Assembly (NCBI GenBank): GCA_031255315.1
Contig: JAIRSS010000238.1
Coordinates: 1 to 5,339, forward strand
Length of the DNA: 5,339 nt
Direction of reading: 5' to 3'
DNA from: Spirochaetaceae bacterium
GTDB lineage: Bacteria; Spirochaetota; Spirochaetia; Treponematales; Breznakiellaceae
Each line of letters opens with the position of its first letter. The stretch's first letter is position 1. This document shows, one piece after another, positions 1 to 5,339 of this stretch. The position numbers were made by a program, and so were the translations under genes. Below the pieces are notes generated by a model, which saw only the letters and a program-made list of their open reading frames with translations, had not been told where the DNA came from and searched no databases.

Positions 1-567
1 CCTGCCGCGGAACAGGGCGTTTTCTCCGGACGGGGGGACATAGGCCGCCTGTTCAGGGCGTATCATGTCATGCAATGGCGCCGGGAATCGGCCTATTGCG
101 GCGCGTGCGGCAGCCCCGCCGTCGACGCCCCCGACGAACTCGCCCGGCTCTGTCCGGTTTGCGGACGGCGGGAGTACCCCCGAATTTCCCCAGCCGTCAT
201 CGTTCTGGTTACCAATGACCGGGATGAGGCCCTCCTTGCCCACAACAAAAAATTTTCAGACGGCGTTTACAGCCTTATCGCGGGGTTTACCGAAGCCGGC
301 GAAAACCTGGAAACCACGGTGGAGCGGGAAGTTCGGGAAGAGGCGGGAATTGAGATCACCGGCATACGCTATGAAACGTCCCAGCCGTGGCCGTTTCCCA
401 ACTCGTTGATGATAGGATTTACCGCCCGCCACGCCCGGGGGGAAATCCGCCCGGACGGCGTGGAAATCGAAGACGCCCGCTGGTTCCGCCGGGACGCTCT
501 GCCGAACCTGCCCGGCCCCGGATCGGTGTCCCGGCATCTCATCAACCGGTGGCGGACAAACGCATGA
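1..567 (+). CDS. nudC: NADH pyrophosphatase NudC (Nudix hydrolase), 5'-truncated by the window edge
   Basis: The frame is open from base 1, so the start lies upstream; 188 codons remain of a protein that is about 257 residues in E. coli. Seen in the visible part: a four-cysteine zinc ribbon (C33/C36 and C51/C54, ending CGRREYPRISP), then a complete Nudix box G95-x5-E101-x7-REVREEAGI (residues 109-117) that supplies the metal-binding glutamates, then SQPWPFPNS at 127-135. Zinc ribbon plus Nudix box plus SQPWPFPxS is the diagnostic combination of the NudC branch. The family hydrolyses NADH (and NAD+) to NMNH/NMN and AMP in the cytoplasm and can remove NAD caps from RNA. The internal ATG at 70 is not the start, because the frame reads through it with family-like sequence. 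It is convergent with the hflK operon and not part of it. Function is well supported; in vivo substrate preference is not visible from sequence. Confidence 0.93.
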   Translation, partial: PAAEQGVFSGRGDIGRLFRAYHVMQWRRESAYCGACGSPAVDAPDELARLCPVCGRREYPRISPAVIVLVTNDRDEALLAHNKKFSDGVYSLIAGFTEAGENLETTVEREVREEAGIEITGIRYETSQPWPFPNSLMIGFTARHARGEIRPDGVEIEDARWFRRDALPNLPGPGSVSRHLINRWRTNA

Positions 568-613
568 GGCTATTCCAAAACCGCGGGCGTTGGCGCACTA
601 CAGGCCATTGCGT
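568..613. other. Convergent intergenic gap between nudC and the hflK operon
   Basis: 46 bases separate the two stop codons. No stem-loop with a T-tract is visible for either direction, so both transcripts may end by another mechanism or read into each other. It carries one copy of TTCCAAAACC (573-582), the 10-mer also found upstream of hflK. Confidence 0.5.
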
Positions 614-2131
614 CTATTCTTCCTGGAGGGTTCGTTCTATTTCCGAGATGCGCCACGCGCCTTTCTGGAGGATCAGGCGGACGTCATCGGTAAGGCCGGT
701 TTTTGCGGGCAGGGCCGGGAGCGTTTCAGGCGGCGTTTCCTGACCATCCCCGGCGCCGCCGGTCTCCATATATCCCGCCGGAAGCCAGAGGGTATAGTCA
801 ACCCGGTAGCGCACTTCCCCGTCGCTCTCGTCCTCGTCTTCTCCCGAAAGGCGGAGGTCCGTCACGCCGGTTACCGCGAGGTCCGTCGGGGCGGCCCCGG
901 CATCTAACCATTCCCGGGCGGCGACAACCGGGCGTTTCATTTCGTAAGCTTCCCTGACCCGGCTGATCACGAAGATATTCGTTACCAGGTTAATGTCCCC
1001 TTTGCCGGCCTTGCCCACGACGCAGGCTTCCATGAGGGTATGATCCAGCGTTTCAAAGGAGCCGTAGTACGCCGCGATAACCTCACGGGGGCTCATGCCC
1101 CTGGTTGTGGGGAGATCCCGGCGGCCTTTGACAATGCTGCCCGCCGCCAGGGCCAGGATGAGCAGCGCGATGGCCGCGCCGCCGATGACGGCCGTATTCC
1201 GGCGTATAAACCGCCGGGTTTTTACGCCCGCCGCTTTTTTCCGGTCGAATTGTTTCCGTTCAGCCAAAATCTTCGCCCGTTCTTCTTCGCGCAACCGGCG
1301 GAAAAAACGTTCCGGCCCGCCGGAAAAGAGGGGGCCTGTTTTCTGGCGGAAGTCCTCAAGGGACGGCCGTTTAGCGGTTGCGGAAGCCGGGGCCAAAGCG
1401 CTGCTGATGAGGGCGGCGATACCGGGGTCAAGGCCCGGCGCCATGAGGGAAGGCGGGGTATAGACCCCTTCCCGTATATCCGAGTAAAGCCGCTCAGGAT
1501 CGCCGGCGGAATAGGGCGGTGCTCCGCAGACGATCTGGTAGAGCATGGCGGCGGCGGTAAAGACCGCCGCGTCTTCCCCGGTGTGATCCGGGTGAGTCCA
1601 GCGCCCGGCCCCGTTAAGCCACGCGCCGTCCCCCTCGGCCTCAACCGCCCGGCGCGCCAGATTGTCCGGGGGAAAAAAAATCACCCCCGGAGGAAACGCC
1701 TGCCGCGATTCCCCCCGCACCGATCCGGCGTCAGGCGATCCGTCCGAGAGGAGGGCCGCCGCCGGCCAGGGAGCGGGAAGTTCCCAGCCCTCCGGCGCGG
1801 GTCCGGAGCGGGCAAGCCTGGCAAGGACGGCGCGGGCCGGTATCCAGCGGCGGAGGGCGTCCAACGCGCGTTCCCCCGGCCCCTCAAGGAGACGGTCCAG
1901 CCGTTCCCCCGGGAAGGCGGGGCCGTAGATGACCATCGTCTTTTGTTCGACCGCCCCTTCGGGCCTCCAAACGCTGGTTTTCCCATCGGGATAGACCAGT
2001 ATCCCGCACCGGGCGATAGACAACGCCAGTTTTGCCTGGGCGAACGCGTGGGCGCTCAAACCGGTGTCAAACCCCAATTTTGCCTGCCGGCCCGCCGGGC
2101 CTTCCACCTCAATCGTGATGATCCGTTCCAT
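614..2131 (-). CDS. Single-pass membrane protein with degenerate protein-kinase-like (pseudokinase) domain
   Basis: 505 residues, third gene of the hflK-hflC operon; I do not recognise a named family. N-terminal residues 1-140 have no clear motif. Residues about 148-262 resemble the C-lobe of a Ser/Thr kinase: PPDNL (155-159) sits where the catalytic-loop asparagine motif would be, WTHPD (178-182) resembles the APE region, DAAVFTAAAMLYQIVCGAPPY resembles the DVxxLGxxLYELLxGxPPF helix, and KRPS (254-257) resembles the closing Arg motif. No HRD, no DFG (NGAG stands there) and no glycine-rich loop or lysine are evident, so catalysis is unlikely. A basic, charged segment (about 274-311) leads to one membrane helix (about 314-334), and the C-terminal 170 residues should lie outside the cytoplasm, beginning MSPREVIAAYYGSFETLD, possibly an NTF2-like fold. 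The ATG has GGGAGG 12 bases upstream. The pseudokinase reading is inference; the membrane topology is more secure. Confidence 0.82.
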   Translation of the reverse strand: MERIITIEVEGPAGRQAKLGFDTGLSAHAFAQAKLALSIARCGILVYPDGKTSVWRPEGAVEQKTMVIYGPAFPGERLDRLLEGPGERALDALRRWIPARAVLARLARSGPAPEGWELPAPWPAAALLSDGSPDAGSVRGESRQAFPPGVIFFPPDNLARRAVEAEGDGAWLNGAGRWTHPDHTGEDAAVFTAAAMLYQIVCGAPPYSAGDPERLYSDIREGVYTPPSLMAPGLDPGIAALISSALAPASATAKRPSLEDFRQKTGPLFSGGPERFFRRLREEERAKILAERKQFDRKKAAGVKTRRFIRRNTAVIGGAAIALLILALAAGSIVKGRRDLPTTRGMSPREVIAAYYGSFETLDHTLMEACVVGKAGKGDINLVTNIFVISRVREAYEMKRPVVAAREWLDAGAAPTDLAVTGVTDLRLSGEDEDESDGEVRYRVDYTLWLPAGYMETGGAGDGQETPPETLPALPAKTGLTDDVRLILQKGAWRISEIERTLQEE

Positions 2132-2143
2132 AGCCGTCCGGTT

Positions 2144-2149
2144 CCTCCC
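2144..2149 (-). promoter_or_regulatory. Ribosome binding site of the pseudokinase-like gene
   Basis: On the minus strand GGGAGG lies 12 bases before the ATG at 2131. The spacing is longer than ideal, but no closer start codon or better site is present, so it supports this start. It falls inside the 40-bp gap after hflC, which has no terminator-like hairpin, consistent with co-transcription. Confidence 0.55.
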
Positions 2150-2171
2150 TCAGCCGTATTTTCCCCCAACG

Positions 2172-3155
2172 TTACCTGCCCGAAGGAGCATAGAGATACC
2201 TGAAATAATCCAAATCAGTGGATAAGGTCTTGCTGAAACCGGGGAGCGTGGCCCGGTAGGACTCCACCGCCCGCCAAAAATCAAAAAACCCCCGATCCCG
2301 GCTGTACGCCTCCGCGTAGATGGCGGCGGCTTCAGCGTCCGCGGCGCCCCGGATGGTTTCCGCCCGTTCGTAGGCGGCGGACAGGATGGAACGGCGCTCG
2401 TTCTCGGTCTTCCCCAGCCATTCCGCCTTTTTCCCCTCGCCGTCGGACCTGAACGCCTGCGCTATCTGGTTCCGCTCCTTGATCATCCGGGCGTAGACGC
2501 TTTGGGTAAGCTCGTCGGAATACCGGATCTGCCGGGTTACCACGTCAATCAGTTCTATGCCGTATTCGGGAACCATGCGCCGGGACCGTTCTAGAATCTC
2601 TTCCGCAAGCTGCCGCCGGCCTCTCTGGATGGGTTCATACCCGCCGCTCTGAATCAGGGTGGGGATCTGCTCAAGATCGATAGCGTCCCCGATACCTAAA
2701 CTATCCGGCGTTTCCGGCCTTTCCATAATAAAATTGGAATTCCGTACCGATTCCCGGAGGTAATTTTCCGCCACCACGGTGCGCACCTCCGAATCGATCA
2801 CCTCGGCAAGTTTGGAATACGCCGCGTTGATCGTGGAAATAGACTCGTAAAACTTCTTGGGGTCCGATATTTTCCACCGGGCGGTAACATCCACCCAAAT
2901 ATACTGCTTTTCCCTGGTGGGCATACTCTTCTGCTCCCCATCCCAGGCCATGATTCGTTTGGGATACCGCACGATGGTGTCAATGAAGGGGACCTTAACG
3001 TGAAGACCGGCGTGGGTTACCACATCCACCAGCGCGCCCATGCGGACCACCACCGCCTGTTCGCCTTCGTCAATACTATACAGAGGCCTCGCGATAAATA
3101 CGACGATAATGACCGCCGCGCCAACCGCCAGAACGGGAAGAGCGCCTTTTTTCAT
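2172..3155 (-). CDS. hflC: HflC, SPFH/band-7 modulator of FtsH protease
   Basis: 327 residues, close to the usual HflC size (334 in E. coli). Residues about 5-22 form an N-terminal membrane anchor, followed directly by the family signature YSIDEGEQAVVVRMG and GLHVKVPFIDTIVRYPKRI (about 50-68), then the SPFH core. A long Ala/Glu/Arg-rich segment (about 235-290, with NERRSILSAAYERAETIRG and AADAEAAAIYAEAY) is the coiled-coil region, and FWRAVESYRATLPG near the end is typical of HflC. With HflK it forms a large membrane-anchored cage around FtsH and restrains degradation of membrane substrates; the bulk is periplasmic in E. coli. The ATG overlaps the hflK stop (ATGA, 3152-3155), implying translational coupling. 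Paralogy to HflK makes the K/C names depend on gene order and the C-terminal motif, which agree here. Confidence 0.93.
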   Translation of the reverse strand: MKKGALPVLAVGAAVIIVVFIARPLYSIDEGEQAVVVRMGALVDVVTHAGLHVKVPFIDTIVRYPKRIMAWDGEQKSMPTREKQYIWVDVTARWKISDPKKFYESISTINAAYSKLAEVIDSEVRTVVAENYLRESVRNSNFIMERPETPDSLGIGDAIDLEQIPTLIQSGGYEPIQRGRRQLAEEILERSRRMVPEYGIELIDVVTRQIRYSDELTQSVYARMIKERNQIAQAFRSDGEGKKAEWLGKTENERRSILSAAYERAETIRGAADAEAAAIYAEAYSRDRGFFDFWRAVESYRATLPGFSKTLSTDLDYFRYLYAPSGR

Positions 3156-4135
3156 TGTCCGCCACCCCCCTGGCCGCGCCCTGACTGAGCGTCGAGGTTT
3201 CTTAATGGAAGAAAGTTGTCGAAGATCCGGTCGATGATCAACGTTTCCCGGTCGTCTTTGAAGACTTCTTCTATCATCTCGTAGTAAAGCCGTTGCCGGG
3301 TTACATCGGGCGCCTTACGGTACTCCTCAAACACCGAATTGAACCGGGCCACGTCCCCATTTGCCCGGTTGACCCGCTCGGCGGCGTAACCCTGAGCTAT
3401 CTGGACAAGCTGATCCGCTTCGCCCCGCGCCTTGGGAATCTCGGCGTTGTAGGCCTGCTGGCCTTCGTTGATCAGCCGGTTCATGTCCTGCTCCGCCTTG
3501 TTTACATCGTCAAACGCCTCCTGCACGCCCTTGGGAGGGTCTATATTCTGGAGTTTCACGGCAATCACGTCTATCCCCAGGCCGTAACTTCTGAAAGTCT
3601 CGTTCATGAACGCCGCGCCTTCGGCTTCAATAGTACTCCGCTCAGGCCCCATGATGTCCATGATGGCCCGGTCCCCTACCAGCATGTTGATGGCCGACCG
3701 GGATACATCCCGAATGGTGGCGGTCCGTTCCAGTACATTGAAGGTCCAGGCTATGGGATCTATCACCCGGTACTGAATGATCCATTCGACGTCTATAATA
3801 TTAAGATCCCCGGTAAGCATGGTCGATTCATTGGTCTGGTTGGCATAAACAGAAGAAACGCCGCTTGTTACAGTACGGAACCCAAACTGCTCGGTCTGGA
3901 CCGCCTTGACGTTTACCGCGTAGTGCCTGTCAATCCCGAAGGGCAGCTTGAATTGCAGCCCCGGTCCGGTGGTGGCGTGGTACCGTCCAAACCGGGTAAC
4001 TACCGCCTCTTCGGATTGATCCACAATATAGACGCTGGTTCCCAGGAAAACAACCGCAACAATCCCTATTACAATGAAGATAATCGTTGCCGGTTTAAAA
4101 AACCCCGCTACTTTCGAGGGGGTAACATTGTACAT
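3152..4135 (-). CDS. hflK: HflK, SPFH/band-7 modulator of FtsH protease
   Basis: 327 residues from the ATG at 4135. That start is chosen because AGGAGG lies 6 bases upstream and the protein then begins just before the membrane anchor (about residues 16-36, ATIIFIVIGIVAVVFLGTSV). The longer reading from 4231 adds 32 basic residues without family likeness. After the anchor come VDQSEEAVVTRFGRY (38-52) and GPGLQFKLPFGID, both HflK hallmarks, then the SPFH core with VKLQNIDPPKGVQEAFDDV and a coiled coil (EQDMNRLINEGQQAYN through ARGEADQLVQIAQGYAAERVNRA). E. coli HflK is 419 residues and has a long glycine-rich cytoplasmic N-terminus; here that is nearly absent (about 15 residues), and the only Gly-rich stretch is the C-terminal tail GRGQGGGGQ. 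First gene of the operon; partner of HflC in the FtsH-controlling complex. Confidence 0.94.
   Translation of the reverse strand: MYNVTPSKVAGFFKPATIIFIVIGIVAVVFLGTSVYIVDQSEEAVVTRFGRYHATTGPGLQFKLPFGIDRHYAVNVKAVQTEQFGFRTVTSGVSSVYANQTNESTMLTGDLNIIDVEWIIQYRVIDPIAWTFNVLERTATIRDVSRSAINMLVGDRAIMDIMGPERSTIEAEGAAFMNETFRSYGLGIDVIAVKLQNIDPPKGVQEAFDDVNKAEQDMNRLINEGQQAYNAEIPKARGEADQLVQIAQGYAAERVNRANGDVARFNSVFEEYRKAPDVTRQRLYYEMIEEVFKDDRETLIIDRIFDNFLPLRNLDAQSGRGQGGGGQ
3162..3171 (-). promoter_or_regulatory. Ribosome binding site of hflC inside the end of hflK
   Basis: The purine run AGGGGGGTGG on the minus strand ends 6 bases before the hflC ATG. The same bases encode the glycine-rich tail of HflK, so the Gly codons double as the hflC translation signal. 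Together with the ATGA overlap this suggests coupled, near-equimolar synthesis of the two partners. Confidence 0.5.
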
Positions 4136-4141
4136 AAACAA

Positions 4142-4147
4142 CCTCCT
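4142..4147 (-). promoter_or_regulatory. Strong ribosome binding site of hflK (fixes its start)
   Basis: A perfect AGGAGG on the minus strand, 6 bases before the ATG at 4135. It is the best Shine-Dalgarno site in the window and decides the hflK start against the upstream in-frame ATG at 4231. Confidence 0.85.
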
Positions 4148-4336
4148 GTGTTTGGAAAAAGACGCCCGAGCCGTGATCTTCCTTTGTTCTTGTTGAGCGA
4201 ACCTGTTCCAAAACCAAGCGCCGGTGCGCACCTACGCATGATTTCGGACCAGGCGCGAACCGCGAATTTCACGAAGGCGCCAGATCGATTCCAAAACGCC
4301 GGATTCTGGAGCCGCCGCGCCATTATGTATTGTCCC

Positions 4337-4365
4337 AGCTTATCTGTTTCGGGATGACACGTCAA
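4337..4365 (-). promoter_or_regulatory. Weak candidate sigma-70 promoter for the hflK operon
   Basis: On the minus strand TTGACG (4360-4365, five of six matches to the -35 consensus) is followed after 17 bases by TAAGCT (4337-4342, three of six matches to the -10 box). Spacing is ideal but the -10 box is poor. Used as a promoter it would give a leader of nearly 200 bases before hflK. Inference only; other promoters nearer the gene cannot be excluded. Confidence 0.25.
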
Positions 4366-4442
4366 GGAACCGCGTTGCCTCATCAAAAGAGCAACCCAAA
4401 TTAAGACAGACTATCCAGCAGCTACAGCTATCAGCGGTCAAA

Positions 4443-4632
4443 ATGGGCTTAACTATGCAGGAAAAAAAGCCGTTGCCAGAAAGCCGGACGGAAGGAAAAG
4501 TCAGCCCTCCTGGACAAATTTATCAGGATTACCGGGTGCAAAAACCGTGTGAACAAAGCCGGCCTCCCGTTGCGGGAGGCCGCCGCCGAAACCCTGCCCG
4601 CCCTGGGCTGGAAAGCCCCGGACCAGAGATGA
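4443..4632 (+). pseudogene. Frameshifted N-terminal remnant of a transposase (integrase-core type)
   Basis: No intact gene is here. One frame begins MGLTMQEKK at 4443. From about 4471 a second frame, open from 4453 to the TGA at 4630-4632, reads RCQKAGRKEKSALLDKFIRITGCKNR (shown here in two parts: RCQKAGRKEKS, then ALLDKFIRITGCKNR). A start of the form MTMQEKK, then RYxKAxKKEKxxLLDEFxxxTGYxxRYA, is how a group of treponeme integrase-core transposases begins, from memory of the family; a short deletion or frameshift between the two parts would explain the break. After residue R at about 4548 the likeness is lost and no catalytic DDE region follows in any frame, so it is a decayed fragment truncated early. 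The family assignment is inference by eye. It lies between two minus-strand loci and has no expression signals. Confidence 0.4.
4560..4582 (-). terminator. Strong GC-rich hairpin, possible terminator of the SUMF1-fold gene
   Basis: Perfect 10-bp inverted repeat (cggcctcccg, loop ttg, cgggaggccg). On the minus strand it lies about 140 bases past the SUMF1 stop and is followed by GCTTTGTTC, only a weak T-tract, so termination is possible but not certain. It falls inside the decayed transposase stretch. Confidence 0.35.
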
Positions 4633-4656
4633 AACCCTGGAATGTGTTTATCAGGA

Positions 4657-4691
4657 CCTGGCGGCCCCACAGGGCGCACAGGGCCGCCAGG
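4657..4691. repeat. Perfect 11-bp inverted repeat downstream of the SUMF1-fold gene
   Basis: cctggcggccc (4657-4667) and gggccgccagg (4681-4691) pair perfectly around a 13-base loop. It lies about 30 bases past the SUMF1 stop codon. Neither strand has a T-run after the stem, so a classical intrinsic terminator is not supported; it could be a transcript-end hairpin, a mobile-element relic, or a structure of other function. Confidence 0.55.
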
Positions 4692-4722
4692 CCGTTCTCC
4701 GTCTGCGGGCCGGTTTACCGGG

Positions 4723-5247
4723 TCAGGGGCAGATAACCCGGAGACCTAAATCGTTGCTTCGCAGATAGGGAGCGCTGGAATTCCGGTAGGAAACCGTGCT
4801 GTCCGAAGGGCCGGTATTCCAGCCTCCGCCCCGATAGCAACGGCGCCGGTTTTCATAGATATTGTAGCACCATTCCCATACATTCCCGTTCATATCCTTG
4901 AGCCCGATGCTGTTTGGGGTCTTTTGCCCCACCGGGTGAGTTGTTTGATTGGCGTTGCCCAAAAACCACGCGAAATTCCCGAGTTGAGCTTCGGCGTTGG
5001 TTCCAGCGTATCTGTTTGACCAGGGGGAGATGTTGAGTAAGGCGCTGGCTCCGCGGGCGGCATATTCCCACTCGCTTTCCGTAGGCAGCCTGAAACCGCT
5101 GGCGTCCGCCTTGACCGATACTTTTTCCGCCATGCCTTCTTCGGGACTTACTTCCTGTGGTTTAATACCCCGTGGCTTGCTACGGAAAACTGGGAGTGTG
5201 GGGGATTTGTTCCCCCACATAGGCAATGCGCAAAAATAACATGACAT
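4723..5247 (-). CDS. SUMF1/FGE-sulfatase-fold protein, N-terminally truncated (likely pseudogene)
   Basis: The open frame gives 174 residues, against roughly 250 for a full FGE-sulfatase domain. Clear family motifs: GFRLPTESEWEYAARG (51-66), GNFAWFLGNAN (90-100), HPVGQKTPNSIGLKDMNGNV followed by WEWC (104-127), YRGGGWN (138-144) and the closing GLRVICP. In true formylglycine-generating enzymes two cysteines follow the GGS(Y/W) motif; here T145 and S150 stand at those places, so sulfatase activation is not expected. Such non-catalytic paralogues are known as ligand-binding or effector domains with a C-type-lectin-like fold. The first 18 or so codons, including the ATG at 5247, fall inside the adjoining insertion-sequence end, so the natural N-terminal half is missing. 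An ATG at codon 39 is a possible restart. Probably disrupted and non-functional, but the C-terminal reading frame is undamaged, which suggests a recent event. Confidence 0.75.
   Translation of the reverse strand: MSCYFCALPMWGNKSPTLPVFRSKPRGIKPQEVSPEEGMAEKVSVKADASGFRLPTESEWEYAARGASALLNISPWSNRYAGTNAEAQLGNFAWFLGNANQTTHPVGQKTPNSIGLKDMNGNVWEWCYNIYENRRRCYRGGGWNTGPSDSTVSYRNSSAPYLRSNDLGLRVICP
5197..5219. repeat. Subterminal hairpin at the insertion-sequence end
   Basis: tgtggggg (5197-5204) and cccccaca (5212-5219) pair perfectly around the loop atttgtt. It sits within the last 30 bases of the element, so it may be part of the transposase binding site or a block to transcription passing through the end. 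Confidence 0.55.
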
Positions 5248-5249
5248 AT

Positions 5250-5339
5250 TTAGGCATTAGGCGAAATAGAATAGTTCCAATCCCCGTGAAACCGTGCGTG
5301 TCTTAATTTTATCTTTTTTAATTCCTCATCGCTTACTTT
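5250..5339 (-). CDS. Transposase C-terminus, ISAzo13-like (DDE), partial
   Basis: Only the last 29 codons are in the window, from the right edge to the TAA at 5250-5252. They read KVSDEELKKIKLRHARF then HGDWNYSISPNA. The pattern K-V-S-D-E-E, basic helix, then HGxWNYxI near the C-terminus matches the tail of the ISAzo13-type transposases (Rhodopirellula-type DDE domain). The frame is intact, so the element may still be active. The catalytic residues lie beyond the window. The fragment is AT-richer than the rest of the window, in keeping with an imported element. Family assignment rests on this short tail alone. Confidence 0.65.
   Translation of the reverse strand, partial: KVSDEELKKIKLRHARFHGDWNYSISPNA

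Larger units (their letters stand above)
4136..4442. other. Gene-free upstream region of hflK
   Basis: This 307-bp stretch holds the hflK ribosome binding site, the weak promoter candidate, and two copies of the 9-mer TTCCAAAAC (4206-4214 and 4289-4297). A 71-codon minus-strand frame from 4323 to 4108 runs through it and overlaps hflK by 28 bases; it has no Shine-Dalgarno site and no family likeness, so I do not call it a gene. No convincing riboswitch, RNA gene or terminator is seen. Confidence 0.5.
5192..5339 (-). mobile_element. End of an ISAzo13-like insertion sequence
   Basis: The transposase C-terminus enters from the right edge and stops at 5250. About 57 bases further on, near 5192-5194, the sequence starts GGGAGTGTGGGGG when read on the plus strand, a plausible IS terminus (ISAzo13 family ends commonly begin GA or GG). 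The boundary coincides with where SUMF1 likeness begins. The other end and any target duplication are outside the window, so the exact tip is inferred. Confidence 0.5.

Noticed and set aside
1040..2203. 387-codon plus-strand ORF opposite the pseudokinase-like gene
   Set aside because: Pro/Arg/Gly-rich antisense shadow typical of GC-rich coding DNA; the minus strand carries the gene with membrane helix and Shine-Dalgarno site.
4136..4231. N-terminal extension of HflK from the in-frame ATG at 4231
   Set aside because: The 32 extra residues are basic and unlike the family, while the ATG at 4135 has a perfect AGGAGG at ideal spacing and places the membrane anchor correctly.
4108..4323. 71-codon minus-strand leader ORF before hflK
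   Set aside because: It has no ribosome binding site, overlaps hflK out of frame, and resembles no family.
3293..4357. 354-codon plus-strand ORF opposite hflK
   Set aside because: Exact antisense of a clear HflK coding sequence, with no motif of its own.
4440..4722. RNase P RNA, tmRNA or SRP RNA hidden among the hairpins
   Set aside because: The conserved RNase P GAGGAAAGUCC and SRP GGAAGGAAGCA-type motifs are absent and no tRNA-like end is seen.
4443..4736. 97-codon plus-strand ORF as an intact gene
   Set aside because: After the first nine codons the better-looking reading moves to another frame; the rest is Pro/Arg-rich and has no family likeness.
1..5339. CRISPR array
   Set aside because: No regularly spaced direct repeats of suitable length anywhere in the window.

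Overview
The window looks like a piece of a GC-rich spirochaete chromosome, most likely a treponeme of the host-associated (termite-gut) kind. This is an inference. It rests on protein style, on a SUMF1/FGE-fold gene next to ISAzo13-type transposase sequence, and on a fast-decaying stretch of insertion-sequence debris. No rRNA or tRNA is present to settle it.

Layout from left to right. (1) 1-567, plus strand: the 3' part of a NudC-type NADH pyrophosphatase, with zinc ribbon, Nudix box and SQPWPFPxS motif all visible; its 5' end lies outside the window. (2) 568-613: a 46-bp convergent gap with no clear terminator. (3) 614-4135, minus strand: a compact three-gene operon in the order hflK (3152-4135), hflC (2172-3155), then an unnamed membrane protein with a degenerate protein-kinase-like domain (614-2131). 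hflK and hflC share an ATGA stop/start overlap and the third gene follows after 40 bp. (4) 4136-4722: a 587-bp gene-poor stretch. It holds the hflK leader with a weak promoter candidate, a frameshifted fragment that reads like a transposase N-terminus, and several strong inverted repeats. (5) 4723-5247, minus strand: the C-terminal part of a SUMF1/FGE-sulfatase-fold protein that lacks the catalytic cysteines and has lost its N-terminus. (6) About 5192-5339: the end of an insertion sequence whose transposase C-terminus (ISAzo13-like) runs in from the right edge and appears to have interrupted the SUMF1 gene.

Functionally, HflK and HflC are SPFH/band-7 membrane proteins that form a complex controlling the FtsH protease. 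The third operon member is a single-pass membrane protein with a kinase-like cytoplasmic half that lacks recognisable catalytic motifs. Because it is encoded immediately downstream, it is a candidate partner or sensor for that membrane quality-control complex, and it is the least described item in the window. The right third is a mobile-element graveyard.
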